Source of the DNA: Lathyrus oleraceus
Lineage: Eukaryota > Streptophyta > Magnoliopsida > Fabales > Fabaceae
NCBI RefSeq assembly: GCF_024323335.1
Contig: NC_066582.1
Span: 88,780,944 to 88,844,943 of the forward strand
Direction of reading: 5' to 3'
DNA length: 64,000 bases
Position numbers and translations under genes: made by a program. Each line of letters opens with the position of its first letter. The stretch's first letter is position 1. The notes below the pieces were generated by a model that did not search any database, was not told the origin of the DNA, and saw only the letters and a program-made list of their open reading frames with translations. Below are positions 1 to 11,217 of this stretch, in pieces.

Positions 1-79
1 AGGTGGCCCTTACAATGAACCATTACGTTTCGGGAAAAACGTATGGCTTTCATGCAAACAGAATTGAAAACAGAAAATA

Positions 80-910
80 TTACTCTTCAAGTAGAGTGAC
101 AGTGATGATCTTTTCAGCCTTCCAGTTCTGAACTTCCATCCCTGGCACGCACGGTTTTATCCAACCATCAATATCGCAGTCACTGTCAGCCTCTTCACCC
201 ACCGCACAGACGTGACCTGAATCTTTAGCGATTACACCCACCATCACCTGACCATGCGCCGGCATGGGATTGGCATTAACATTCAGTGATAGTGTAAAAT
301 TGAGGGCTTTGGAATCCACCAAGTCTTGGACGACATGCTTAAAAGCTCTGCAACCCTCAATGTTATGTCCAGATGCACCAGAATGGAATTCACACTTGGC
401 GTTCTCATCAAAGTTAGGAGGCTTCTGATCTGATCTCAACGGAGCTAACGTCCTCAACTGCGCCATCCCGAGATCCTTCAACCTCTTAAACAGAAGAGCA
501 CACGTCATGGGTGGCCTATCAAATTGACGATCAATCCCCTTTCCTCTCACTTGGCATCCAGCTCTCTATGCTCTCTGTTGAGGGAACTGATGTTGCCGTT
601 GTACTGATTGATTACCAATAGGAATCATTACCGCAGCAGTATGCTGGTAGTAATGATCCCCACCGTATCCTCTCTGGGCATACACAGCACTCGCGCCATC
701 CTCCTTCTTATGCTGACCATTACTAAAGGATTTCTTCGATCCAGACGACGAAGCGTTTCCTTGTATTTTCCCCTTCTTCAGCCAGTCTTCAATCCTCCCC
801 ACCTTCTCGGCAATTGCTTTCTGCCCCAAGGCGAACTCTTGCATGACATTGATCAACTCTCCCATCTTCTCTTTCAGCTCGAGAATGTCTGTGTTGGGTG
901 GATTCATCAT
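80..910 (-). pseudogene. Ogre gag relic, Retrotrans_gag core apparently deleted
   Basis: On the minus strand a double ATG at 910 opens a frame that begins MMNPPNTDILELKEKMGELI, a predicted coiled-coil start as in Ogre gag. It passes directly to RIEDWLKKGKIQG and a basic Ser/Gly/Lys stretch that in intact relatives follows the capsid-like core, so the core appears to be missing in frame (inference from the family). After an in-frame TAG at 566-568 the same frame resumes with a zinc-knuckle-like segment, CEFHSGASGHNIEGC, then VQDLVDSKALNF, typical of Ogre nucleocapsid. A TAA at 80-82 closes the visible part. Gag would package element RNA into virus-like particles; this copy cannot make a normal product. 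Confidence 0.75.
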
Positions 911-1361
911 TCCTGTGTCAATCAAACATGTTAGAAACTGACACCTACAAAATAGAAGACAGTTATTATGACTCACACATGAATGCAATGTCTATCCGCA
1001 TGAGGAACACTCTGTCTTTCGATCCTGGTTTCATCGAGACAGATAATAATTCAGCAGCAACATTCTGACATCAATCGTCTGGTTTTGCCATACAGAGCAG
1101 GAAGTTATGATTTAGCAAAGATATCACCCAACCATGTGTGTGTTGTGAGTGTGCACAGATAAGCAAATAAAGCTTGAAGATCAATCACTGAATGATAATA
1201 ACCACTACATACCAAAAGTGCACTACAAGTGCAAAAGTCATACATCAGGCTGATACAAGTCAAATTACAATTCTCCAGAATCAGAAAGAAAATACAAGCA
1301 AGTGAATTCCGTCAACAGGCCTGACGGTAATCCAACACATGATAACAACTGCGACAAAAGT
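911..1361. other. Spacer between Ogre-1 ORF1 and gag
   Basis: About 450 bp between the end of ORF1 and the gag start. I see no coding frame, RNA gene or repeat in it. Confidence 0.6.
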
Positions 1362-3086
1362 CTAAGCTGAAGAAGGTTCTACAGACGGTTCTGCATCATC
1401 AACCATCCTGGTGAACTTCACAGCAAACCTGAGCTCAGTGTTCTCCTGTTGTAATCTCCCCACCTCCTTCTGGTGAATCTTCATCTGTCGGAAATAATGA
1501 TCCCTCTCAGCAAGATAATGATCTCTCTCAACAATAATCTTTGCTTTCTCCGCTTCCCATTCTGTAGTAAGGACTTTAGTTCTGGCATCTCTCTGGTCCC
1601 TCACAAGGATTTGTCTCCTCTTCTCATCTTCGATGACCTACAAAGCTCTAGCCAACCTCTCCTTGGTGATGTCGTGCTCCCTTGTAGACGACTCCAACGC
1701 TTGGCTGACCTTGCCATAATAAGCGGTGTCTATCTCAAAGCGCTTCACTTCCATGGCATGTCTCTTATCCTGGTCTTCTATTCTCCCTTTGATTTCCTGA
1801 TTAGCCATCTGAATTCTAGCAACACTCATCTCCAACTCAGCCTTCTCTGCTCGCAACTGATCTCTCTCCTTCTTCATCTCAAGGAACTCCTCCATGCTGA
1901 CAGAAGAACATGGCCCCTCAATCGTAGGACACCAAGGATCACCTCCAGGAAATGGTAGATGCGTGAGCTTAATCCTCTTCCTAAGCCAATCATCAAATGG
2001 AGGAAAAGACCTACTATTGACCCTACCAAAAGGAACCTTGCCCTTTCTCTGAATGTCACGCCACTCATCAGACACTTGCCTCAACTTTGTCTGATTGCCC
2101 TCAATTGGGAAGTAGAAAGACTCCTGAATCTCTCGCCCAAGAGGAGGACCCTCCACAGCAAACCCCATCTGTCTCCTAAGAAGCACCGGGTTGTAATTAA
2201 TGCAACCTTGAACTCCTATAAGAGGCACATTGGGAAGACTCCCACAACTGTAAATGAAATCTCGTCCAGCCATACCATTGTGAGTCCAAGCTATGTCCTT
2301 GGCTCGCAAACCCATCAACTTGAATGACCACTTGACAGTAGGATCAAGAAAATCAAAGGCACCTCTGGAAGGCAAATACCCCATAAACCACTTGTACAGC
2401 AGCTGAGCACAACATCTGATCAATCCCCCACGCCGCTTCTCGTTCCGATTATGGACCGAGTAGTACATATCCCCAACCAGAGTAGGAATGGGATCCCTCT
2501 GCATAAACACCCGGATGGCATTAATGTCCACAAAGTTCTTCTAATTAGGAAACAGGATGGTCCCATAAATGCTTACAGCGATCAAGGCACAGACGGTCCT
2601 CCAATTACCCACAACAGCATGCTCCTTGGCTTTAGCCTCCAAGAAACTCAGATGAAAACCGGGTAACTTTCCTTTTTCCTTCAAACCCCCCTTGGTCACC
2701 TCCGGGCTCAAATAAAGAGCACGAGAAATCTCAACAGCATCAGGTTCCCCCCTAGTGACATAGAATGGAATTTGATCTCTGATCTGGATACCCAGGATGC
2801 TAGCATAGTCTTCCATCAAAGGTCCCAACAGGTAATCCGGAAAAACGAAACATCTCAAACCAGGGTCATAAAACTGGAGAAGAGTATGGATGGCGCTCCT
2901 ATCACTGTCTGTGAGCCTGAAAACCACCTTCAGAATACCACCATAATGCTCACGGAAAAACCCCACATGGTCAGGTGTAATCAATGTTATCATATCCTTC
3001 AACACACCAACCTCTGGGCTGAAGAAACTGTAGACAACATCGTCTTTCAAGCCAGTCCTCATATCTGGAACAAAGAAGTCTCTCAA
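1362..3086 (-). pseudogene. Ogre ORF1 relic (protein of unknown function between 5' LTR and gag)
   Basis: One reading frame runs about 575 codons from 3086 to 1362, broken by two in-frame TAG codons at 2541-2543 and 1638-1640. The first ATG is at 3062 (after FFVPD); upstream codons are open only to about 3100. The N-terminal half contains FREHYGG, LLQFYDPGLRCFVFPDYLL and ILGIQIRDQIPFY, which match the accessory ORF1 of Ogre elements; the C-terminal third is rich in Glu, Lys and Arg and looks like a coiled coil (residues about 400-560). The function of ORF1 is unknown even in intact elements. It follows the leader and precedes gag by about 450 bp. Confidence 0.75.
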
Positions 3087-4099
3087 CCAGGATCTCGATC
3101 AAGAATGTCCCCTGCATATGGATAAACATGTGTTAGATGCAAATAAATGCAAAATGTGAATGATGCTGATGTATGAATGCAATGCACTGTGCCATCCTCC
3201 AAGTCATCTGAACAACCACTGTACTGAGTCACGGCCTCTGAATTGATCACAATCATCTGAGGTACTGAGCAACCCACAAGTCCGACTTGGGATTCCGAAA
3301 TAAACAGAACTGGAGAATACATCACCATCATCACCAGAAAATCCTCTGAACAGATAACCACCAGATCCTCTGAACCAGCCCAGGGAATCCTGAAATAAAC
3401 GGATCCCCACTGATAAATACCGCGGACAGAACTCCGGCGTCTCAGAAATAAATGTCCATAAATCCGACTTATAAATAGGACTCTGATCAACGGCTGAACC
3501 ATTAGTCACCATCAAAGTCACCATCAGAACATGCATCTGTAAGAATCAACCCTCCCCTCACAGGTGAATTCTAATCAGGTCATCCTAAGGCGGATAATGG
3601 TCTTGACAATCGGGCAAAGATACTCAACGGGTTTGCCCTTTCGGGTGTGCCGTTGTAGCTCTCTTAAAATCGTCTAAACCAAAAATCCGGGAAAGATCGG
3701 TCACCGAAGTCAACAGCTCAGATGAAGTGACTCAACCAAAGTGGATACTCCACAAAGGAAGAGGATTCTCAACTGAACCTCGTCCGGCTTGTGGTATGTC
3801 ACGTCGCCCAAAACATGTTGACCTAACATGAGGCAACATGAGACCACGCTAATCCTAGGTGTATACTCGGGCCTGGGTTTTAGCCCCACTCAGAACACCC
3901 ACCCCAAATCAGAGGAACCACCTGTACAGAAGACAGCACAATGATAGTATGATGCATTCAAACATTTATGCAAAGATATACACAACATAATAATCATAAC
4001 TGCAATAAATAGAGCAACACAAGCAACCTAAACTATTCTAGAGAGCGCTAGGAGTGACTCGCTTAGGGAATATGGACCAGCAAGAGGTCAACTTCTTAG
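3087..4099 (-). other. Ogre-1 untranslated leader between PBS and ORF1
   Basis: About 1 kb without a convincing reading frame. Around 3270-3480 a motif resembling CCGACTT...AAATAAAC recurs in loose, degenerate form. Long leaders of this kind are usual in Ogre elements. Confidence 0.6.
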
Positions 4100-4117
4100 T
4101 CCCCAGCAGAGTCGCCA
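4100..4117 (-). promoter_or_regulatory. Primer-binding site of Ogre-1
   Basis: Read on the minus strand this is TGGCGACTCTGCTGGGGA, starting 2 nt after the LTR end (…GCGACA, GC, PBS). Its complement ends in CCA as a tRNA 3' end does; Ogre elements are reported to prime with a tRNA-Arg. The same 18-mer occurs on the plus strand at 56133-56150. Confidence 0.85.
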
Positions 4118-4429
4118 GCTGTCGCATCCGCGAAAAACAACCGGCGGGAAAACAAAACAAACAGAGCCGCCACCGTGCGTTATTTATCCCAAAAGAGGGA
4201 AAGGAAACGCTCGAAGTAAACCTGGAAAAGACATGATCTTGCGACCAAAGAGAGATGGGATCGGGAGTCGGTTATGCGTAGGGAAGGTATTAGCACCCTT
4301 ACGCATCCGTCGTACTCGACGGGATCCACGCTCAGAAAGATAGAAGAAAGGTTGTTAAAACACTGCTCAAAAGAATGCACACACACACTGGAAAAAGACA
4401 CAGGTGGAAGAAGAGGGGAAAGGGCTCGC

Positions 4430-4879
4430 TAGGATATCGCATCCTATACCTACGTATCTCATCTGGAATGAGAATCATAGCTACCGTAGTTCGGCTCACG
4501 CACGCCGAAACAAAACACACACACACAAGAAACCGACTGCCAATCGCTGGGCTTACGTCAGACTCCACACAAACAGGCAAACATGGAAACCGAATGCCAA
4601 TCGCTGGACTTACATCAGACTCCGAACCAATAAACACACACAGGAAACCGACTGCCAATCGCTGGACTTACGTCAGACTCCACACAAGCAAGAGATTAAC
4701 CGGACGTTGAGTCGTCAAAAGCAACAAAAAAGCTGAACAAACAAGCTAACAGGGAGTCTGGTACTCGAGCCTGCTAGTTGTCAAGCAAACACACACAAAA
4801 GAAAAAGGGGTGCCCGGAGAGATCTCGCACGATCTCCTGCCTACGTACCTCATTTGGTATGAGGATCAGGGCAACGTAG
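4430..4879 (-). other. Two copies of a two-hairpin module in the U5 part of the Ogre LTR
   Basis: Copy 1 (4430-4489) has stem TAGGAT/ATCCTA with loop ATCGC, then an outer stem CTACG/CGTAG enclosing TCTCAT/ATGAGA with a 5-nt loop. Copy 2 (4819-4879) has GAGATC/GATCTC, then CTACGT/ACGTAG enclosing CCTCAT/ATGAGG with a 5-nt loop. Bases differ between copies but pairing is kept. Three more copies occur in the second Ogre LTR. The module lies downstream of the TATA box in the transcription direction, so it would be in the element RNA. Confidence 0.65.
4529..4700. repeat. Minisatellite in Ogre LTR, about 57-58-bp unit, three copies
   Basis: Units begin GAAACCGA(C/A)TGCCAATCGC at 4529, 4586 and 4644. 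Each contains a CTTACRTCAGACTCC core followed by a CA-rich tail. The related LTR at 58659-63442 has four diverged copies, so repeat number varies between elements. Confidence 0.8.
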
Positions 4880-6984
4880 TTCCCCTTAACAGGGGAGAAA
4901 CTTTCTCCTAACCAGAGACTGGGAAATGACAAACTAGAAGGGAGCCTGACTCGAGCCTAATAGTTATCATGCAATCCACCATGGTCCTAGGTTGAGGTTT
5001 CTATCTAACTTGCACAGGCAGCAAGCTATCCTAAACAGCACAAGCAAATACATACGAGCATCAAAGCAAGCACACACACTATATACAAACAGATGGGCTC
5101 ACACAAGGTTAGGCTGTGAAACACAAGCCAACTAGAATCGGGTGTAGTTAGCTCTTAACCCTAACATTGAGAGTTAGGGTGAAGCAGATGAAATGGAAAG
5201 TGAGGGTAAGACCTCACAACTCTTATCCCTGGCCTGGGAGAGCTTCAAACAAATGAAAGTGTGGGAGTTCAGAAAGTTGGAACTCTTCTCCGCATATGAC
5301 TGACACAACAGAGATCTTGGGTTAATATCCACAATGCATCAACACATGGTGTGAGCAAAGTGGATGACACACTGAGTAGCAGGAGCTGGATTACACATCT
5401 CTTTTATCTGCCAATTGCCTTATCAAAGGACTTTTCCTGCTTGGCACAAAAATAAACATACACAAGCATTGCCTCTTAAGGAGGGCTTCAGACAGGTGCC
5501 TGCCCCCATAACAGGACAGGTCTTCCAGACTACATGAAGTCAGAGAGTTATACCTCAATGGTTAAGCAACCAAGCAAAAGCAAGTTCAAAATGAACTTAA
5601 GCAACTTATGTACCTGTGGAAACATCAAACAAATCAGTTCAACTGTACAAACAGACAGACAATCATGAATATCAAACAGTCAAACCCAATGAGCAAAGGC
5701 ATAAGCTAACAAGTCAAACTCAAATGAGTTAACAACCCTACAAAACACACAAGGTTAGTAGTCAAAAGTAAACATCAAATGCTCAAGTGATAGAGCATCA
5801 TCAACTATGGAACTTGAGTGCTCAACCTGAAATCAAAGCTCAAACATAAGCAACCAACCACTAGGGCAAGGCCTAGGGTCAAAGATGGAGAAAAAATTTA
5901 AAACAGAACATGAAATTTAACATGGATCAAATTCATTCAATCAAGAACCCAATCCAAAAGGTCTCATCTCAATATCAATTACCAAATCCATTTCATGAAC
6001 CAAATATGGCAAGGTATGCAAATTGTGACCACATTGTGACATCAGAATGAACAAATGCACATTAAATCAAAAATGATTCAAATAATCTTGACAAAATTCA
6101 TGAGTAAACAGGACATACAATATGATCATCACACAAAAAATTAGAGGCATTAGACATCATTAAGCATGGCAATCACATTGCATAAGTCAAGGCAAGCACA
6201 AACAAGCACATGTGTGACACCAAATGTCACACCAACTTAGCATAGGCCTAAAACAGAAATGGTAATTGGTAAAAACCTCAAACCAAAGCCAAAACACCAT
6301 TCAACATGTCTACAAAAAGTGTGCAAAGTTTCACATTCATTGGATAATCCACAAGCATTTCACAATCAAATGAAAATCAAGGCAATTCAAAAGCTCACAC
6401 ATGACCATCCAGAATGAAAAATCTCAATTAAATCAGAAATGATCCCAAAAATTCCAACAAAAATAATGAGCAATCACAACATTCATATCAAGCACCATAC
6501 AAAAATTAGGGCAATTGGATATCATTTGGCATGGCAAACTGATCAATCAAGTTGGACATCACAAGGTGTGACACAAATTGTCACACCTAACTTAGCACAT
6601 TCATAAAACAGAAACCACAAATGGTAAAAATACTAAATCAACACCAAAATGTCAAGCCAAGAGTCTAGTTTAAACATGTAAAATTTCATGAGCATAGGAT
6701 GAAATCTCAGCATTTCACAAATGTATGATCAAGGCAATGTCAAGAATGGACACATGTACACAAACCCTAGCACAAAAACAATTTCCAGCCATGCACAATT
6801 TTTAAAATCATGATGATAAAAAAGTAGAGAGATCAAGGATCCTAATGCAAAAAACTGGAGTCAATTTGGATAAGTTTTGGATTTGTTATGATTTTTGAAA
6901 GTTTGGTGAAATTTGAAAATGAAACATGAAGCCAAGGCATAAAATGGGAGGGAAAAGGAAATTGTGTGGCATTTTGAAAAGTTC

Positions 6985-7010
6985 CTCAGCCAGGAATCGA
7001 ACCTGGTGAG
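6985..7010 (-). other. tRNA T-arm / pol III B-box-like sequence in Ogre LTR
   Basis: On the minus strand CCAGGTTCGATTCCTGG forms a T-arm-like stem-loop and contains GGTTCGATTCC, a fit to the B-box consensus GGTTCGANNCC. I see no D-arm, anticodon arm or acceptor stem, so it is not called a tRNA gene. Confidence 0.4.
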
Positions 7011-7879
7011 GTTTTGAAATTGGCGCACCAGCTAAAACACTGTCGTTCCATTTATTCGCTGGCAGGCAGTGGCACGTTTAAACAAAATGGACCAATGAGG
7101 AGCCAGCATGGCCATGCGCATGCACCAATCAGATGCGTGCCCTAAAACAAACCTACATCAACGCTATTCCGTGGCATTTAGTGGATCCAAAACCGTTGCC
7201 TTAGACCTGGACTCATCTTCTTCATCGTGTTCATCACTGTTCATCAACCTCAAGAACAATTTTTCCAGATTTGGAAATTAAGCATAGAAATAGGTAGATC
7301 TTTCATCCTAGGTCATGAATCTATGTCTATTTTATCCTAATTCTATCTATCATGAGAGAATCGAACACATTATCATTTGCACATGAAGCTTTAAACTACC
7401 ATAACTCAGTCAAACATGCATGGATTTCAATGATTCAAAGCTCAGCATAACAGGCATGAAGAGATCTACAATAAAATCACAACAATTTCAAGAAATAAAG
7501 AGATCGAATTCGTGACCTCTTGAAGAGTAGAAGTGGAATTCAATAGATTTAAGCCTTGCAACGCTCGAACAGTCCTTCCATGATGCTTGTGAAGTGGATT
7601 GGAAGAGAAATTGAGGATTAATTGTGCACGATTTGGCCAGAACCTTGATTCACCATTGTTGCTCAATCTTGATGTATGCTTCAACCTTGCCACGATTCTC
7701 TTGAATTCTACCTCCAAACTTGTTCAATGATGCTTCAGAGTGACGAATCAAGCAATAGAATGTGATGTTATGTGAAGAAATTGAGAAAAATTTGGAGAGA
7801 AAGTGAGAGAGAATTTTGAGAAAATGGATCTAGATCTGAAATTATGAGTTGTTGTTTTGAGAATCAGTTAGGGTTTTGC

Positions 7880-7887
7880 TATTTATA
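7880..7887 (-). promoter_or_regulatory. TATA box of the Ogre-1 LTR
   Basis: Minus strand TATAAATA within GCATATAAATAGC, about 1.06 kb inside the LTR start. This placement suits a U3 of about 1 kb and a very long R-U5. Confidence 0.55.
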
Positions 7888-8952
7888 TGCTATGCTAAAC
7901 ATGCTTAATTATGCCTAAACCAAATGCTAATGAAAATGGATTAAGTTTGGAGGTGTTTTGCAAAATTGAGCTTTCACCCTTATGCATGGAAATCATGGAT
8001 GAACAGTACACGAAAATTATTGAATTTCACTTAAAACCATATTTTAAAATCAATGGTAATTGCCAAATGTTCAAATAATTCACCAATTTTGAATTTCATG
8101 TTTTCCCTCCAAAAATCCAAGATTTTGCAAATGATTATGTGATGATAATTGATGTAATGTAATGCAAGATTTTGAAATTAGAGGTTAAAATAAAAACAAG
8201 GCAAAAAGAACCACTTGAATTGGAGTTTTGGTTGAGAAGTTATGCCCATTTGAAGTTCCATGTTCCCTTTGTCAAGATTTGATCATATCTCCTTAACCAC
8301 ATAAATGACCTGACCTTAAATTCTTCAATGTTGATGTTTGAAATGTCAAATGAGACTTGTTTGAACATAAATGAAGTATTTCTAATCACTTCCCACCTCC
8401 AAATCCAACAGTTGACTTTGCAGTTGATAGATGACTTGGCCATGCACAGATGATTTTGAACCTCAACCACTTGATGAAATGGCACCAAAATGAAACCCTG
8501 GCTTATACAAGCTCAATAAAATCATATGATGATCTCCATCTCAATAGAAACCTCATCTCCTTAAAAAACCCTGATTGGTACAATTCAACTGATTAGGGTT
8601 GACCAGAGGTCCAAACCCTAATCCCAAGGCACACGATCAGGAATAATGAACCTCTTGGTGATGATAAAACCATGATGAAGATGATGTACCATTTCAACCA
8701 AAATAATGCTCAACCTCCTTGAGGAACCAAAAACCCTAATTGAAGCACAAACCTCAGATGATCAGTGATCAATTCATGAGACCCTCAAGCTTGAATCTTT
8801 TAACCTCTTTATCTTCTGAGCAAGACTTAGGAGGATGGCTTGCTTACTTCACATGATATGCAATATGCAATGCCTAATGTCCTACAAAATGAAATGGAAT
8901 ATGCTAAGCTAGTCCCAAGAGAGGAGGGCAAATTTTGAGGTGTTACACATGT

Positions 8953-9625
8953 GACCTACCAAAAGGCGATAATTGGTCCCGAGTCTGAGAAGTGGCTAGA
9001 AGCCATGAAATGTGAAATGGATTCCATGTACACAAACCAGGTTTGAACCTTGGTAGAGCCTCATGTAGGAGTTAACCCTATAGGATGCAAGTGGGTCTTC
9101 AAAAAGAAGACTGGCATGGATGGTAAGGTACATACCTATAAGGCAAGACTGGTTGCAAAAGGATATAAACAAATTCATGGGGTTGACTATGATGAAACCT
9201 TTTCACCAGTTGCAATGCTTAAATCTGTTCGGATTTTACTTGATATCACTACATATCATGATTATAAAATATGGAAGATGGATGTCAAAACTGCTTTCCT
9301 TAATGGGAATTTTCTTGAGGATGTGTACATGACACAACCTGAAGGATTTGACATACCAGAAGAAGCCCAAAAGATATGCAAGTTACATAAATCAATCTAT
9401 GGATTGAAGCTAGCTTCCAGAAGCTGGAATCTTAGTTTTTATGAAACAGTAAACTAATATGGATTCATCAAGAATGAAGATGAGCCTTGTGTCTAAAAGA
9501 AGGTTAGTGGGAGCATGATTATTTTCCTGGTATTATATGTAGATGACATATTACTCATTGGAAACGATGTCCCTACCCTGCAACAAGTAAAGACTTGGTT
9601 GGGGAAATGCTTTTCTCTGAAGTAC
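8953..9625 (+). pseudogene. copia-1 reverse transcriptase, N-terminal part (broken)
   Basis: The frame reads WLEAMKCEMDSM, then GCKWVFKKKTGMDGKVHTYK and ARLVAKGYKQ, then DVKTAFLNGNF, IYGLK and finally LYVDDILLIGND, the copia RT core with its YVDD catalytic motif. In-frame stops occur after MYTNQV (a Trp codon in relatives), after FYETVN and after DEPCV. RT would copy element RNA into cDNA. The domain stops at AGTAC, where the gag-protease element inserted, a few codons past the YVDD box; the remainder resumes at 16708. The usual Gly before FSP… is retained but the frame is not translatable as a whole. Confidence 0.85.
9621..9625. other. Target-site duplication AGTAC (left copy)
   Basis: AGTAC directly precedes the LTR start TGATCGG; an identical AGTAC follows the second LTR at 16703-16707. 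This shows insertion of a complete element. Confidence 0.9.
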
Positions 9626-11081
9626 TGATCGGTCACCATCTCCATTGAATTCCCGCCGTTAATCCGGCATATTGTCATCACTTTGGTAAGATTTATGTTT
9701 GTTTTTAGTTTCTTTGGAGTCATTTATCATGTTTTGTTGGTTTGGTATCGCATTGCATTCGATTACAAGTTTTGGTCAAAAAGATCTCATTTATGCTTCG
9801 TTTGGTAGTGTCATTGTTACAGGCCATTGCACAGGTTTAAAAGCAAGAATGGTGAAGTTATGGAAACTCTGAAAGGCAAAAATATGAAGAAACAGCAGGT
9901 CAACACGGGCACCCGTGTGCCACAACACTGCCCGTGTTGTTGATCAGGCAGAGCAAAAGAGGAGAAGAAAAACAGAGATCAACACGGGCACCCGTGTGTC
10001 ACCACACGGCCGTGTTGATTAAAACAGTGCATTAACACGGGCACCCGTGTGGGGGAACACGGCCCGTGTTGTTGCCACTGTAGCTTGTGTTGAAAATAAT
10101 TAATTATGGAGAACAACACGGCCACCCGTGTGGTGACACACAGCCGTGTTGATTGGACGCAGCTTGGAAACCCTACTTTTTGCTTTGTGAACCGATTCTG
10201 CTCATTAAGGGTAGTTTGGACCTTTTGCTTGGAAGAGATTCATCTGAAGATATAAGAAGGCTTGGAAGAGAAAGAAGGGGGGACCTTTTGAGAGACGAAA
10301 GAAAACACTGCATTGGAGAAGATAGCGAATACGAAGGATTTGAAGACGGCGAGATTCAAGGGCATCCACCATTGAAGATCAAACTCTCCTAACTCTTTGT
10401 AATGTCTAATCTTTACATTATGAGTTCTTTAAGTACTATGAGAGGCTAAACCCCCTGATGCTAGGGGGTGGTCCTAATGTTATCGCATGCTATGAATTTG
10501 AACCAATGATTTCTTGATTACTATGTTACGTATTTCAATTCAATCGTGTGATGTTATTATGCTTTTGTATCGGACAAATACAAATTGATCTATGACTTCC
10601 AATAACAGGATTGTGATTGTTAGGGTTTTCACACAATTGGGTTTATGAATGCATCATCTAGGACTAGTAACTTTCGTAAATCACCGTAAACCTTGATATT
10701 TTGTATGATTAAAACCAATGATTAATTGAATGGACATTTGAGTAAGAATTGGTAGTTTAATAGTTTCTTCCTTAAGGACTTAAGTAAGAACATTCTGAGG
10801 TTAGGTGATTGAATGTTTCATATGTATTAAGGAAATCTTGATTGAATTCATAACCGGTTAACTCAACCGCTCACCCTAGCATCTTTTATCTTAATCAATT
10901 ATTTTTACTCTTTGTGTGTTTACTATTATAAATTCCCAAACAACCCAACCATTATCTTTTTGTTCTGATAGAATCAAATTAAAATAAGTATTTCCTACGC
11001 AATCCTTGAGATCGATACTTGGAAATAAAACTCCTTATTACTACATCGGTAAAAATAGTACACTTGCTATTTTTCCGATCA
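9626..11081 (+). repeat. 5' LTR of the gag-protease element
   Basis: 1456 bp, TGATCGG…CCGATCA. It holds four inverted-repeat units at 9902-10149 and a possible TATA box (TATAAGA) at 10251. Same length as the 3' LTR, with no indels at offset 5621. Confidence 0.9.
9902..10149 (+). promoter_or_regulatory. Cluster of four inverted repeats upstream of the LTR TATA box
   Basis: Units start at 9902, 9981, 10034 and about 10114. Unit 1 pairs AACACGGGCA with TGCCCGTGTT and contains the nested palindrome CACGGG-CA-CCCGTG. Unit 3 pairs AACACGGGC with GCCCGTGTT; unit 4 pairs AACACGGC with GCCGTGTT, so a base lost on one arm is matched on the other. The same cluster lies at about 15523-15770 in the 3' LTR. 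Confidence 0.75.
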
Positions 11082-11087
11082 AGTTTT

Positions 11088-11105
11088 TGGCGCCGTTGCC
11101 GGGGA
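11088..11105 (+). promoter_or_regulatory. Primer-binding site of the gag-protease element
   Basis: TGGCGCCGTTGCCGGGGA, 6 nt after the LTR end. This 18-mer is the usual PBS of Athila-type elements (reported as tRNA-Asp) and also occurs, on the minus strand, at 37932-37949. Confidence 0.9.
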
Positions 11106-11217
11106 TTGCCAAAATACTTATTTTAATTTTTATTCTATTGAAATTTTGTTGCTCGTCAACCAAAATTTTATCTGTGACGGCCGTGTTATTCAATTCTAAT
11201 CTTTGTCTAACTTGTTT

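Larger units (their letters stand above)
4120..8947 (-). repeat. 5' LTR of Ogre-1 (4.83 kb)
   Basis: The LTR starts (minus strand) TGTAACACCTCAAAATTTGC at 8947 and ends GCGGATGCGACA at 4120, so it has TG…CA termini. It carries a TATA box at 7880-7887, two two-hairpin modules (4430-4879), three copies of a 57-58-bp minisatellite (4529-4700) and one tRNA T-arm-like box near 6990. It is clearly related to the LTR at 58659-63442, but the two lie in the wrong relative order to belong to one element. No coding sequence is present; short open frames inside it are chance. Confidence 0.85.
1..8952 (-). mobile_element. Ogre-1: 5' part of an Ogre-type Ty3/gypsy (Tat lineage) retrotransposon
   Basis: The element is read on the minus strand: the 5' LTR lies at 4120-8947, the primer-binding site at 4100-4117, the leader and ORF1 at 1362-4099, and the gag relic at 80-910. 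The rest of pol and the 3' LTR lie off the left edge. An extra ORF between LTR and gag, a nearly 5-kb LTR and the PBS TGGCGACTCTGCTGGGGA are hallmarks of Ogre elements, which are abundant in Fabeae legumes. The right flank interrupts a copia reverse-transcriptase reading frame, so this element inserted into copia-1; the expected 5-bp target duplication would be CATGT at 8948-8952, but its partner is outside the window. Internal stops and a missing gag core show that this copy is dead. Confidence 0.85.

Noticed and set aside
4332..4736. Overlapping 108-111-codon frames
   Set aside because: They arise from the minisatellite and CA-rich sequence of the Ogre LTR.
6985..7060. A tRNA gene
   Set aside because: Only a T-arm-like stem-loop is visible; the acceptor, D and anticodon arms are not.
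9902..10149. CRISPR-like array of palindromic repeats
   Set aside because: Units and spacings are irregular, there are no unique spacers or cas genes, and the setting is a plant LTR.
10153..10392. Open frame of 79 codons duplicated at 15708-16013
   Set aside because: It is duplicated only because it lies in both LTRs of the gag-protease element; no domain is recognisable.
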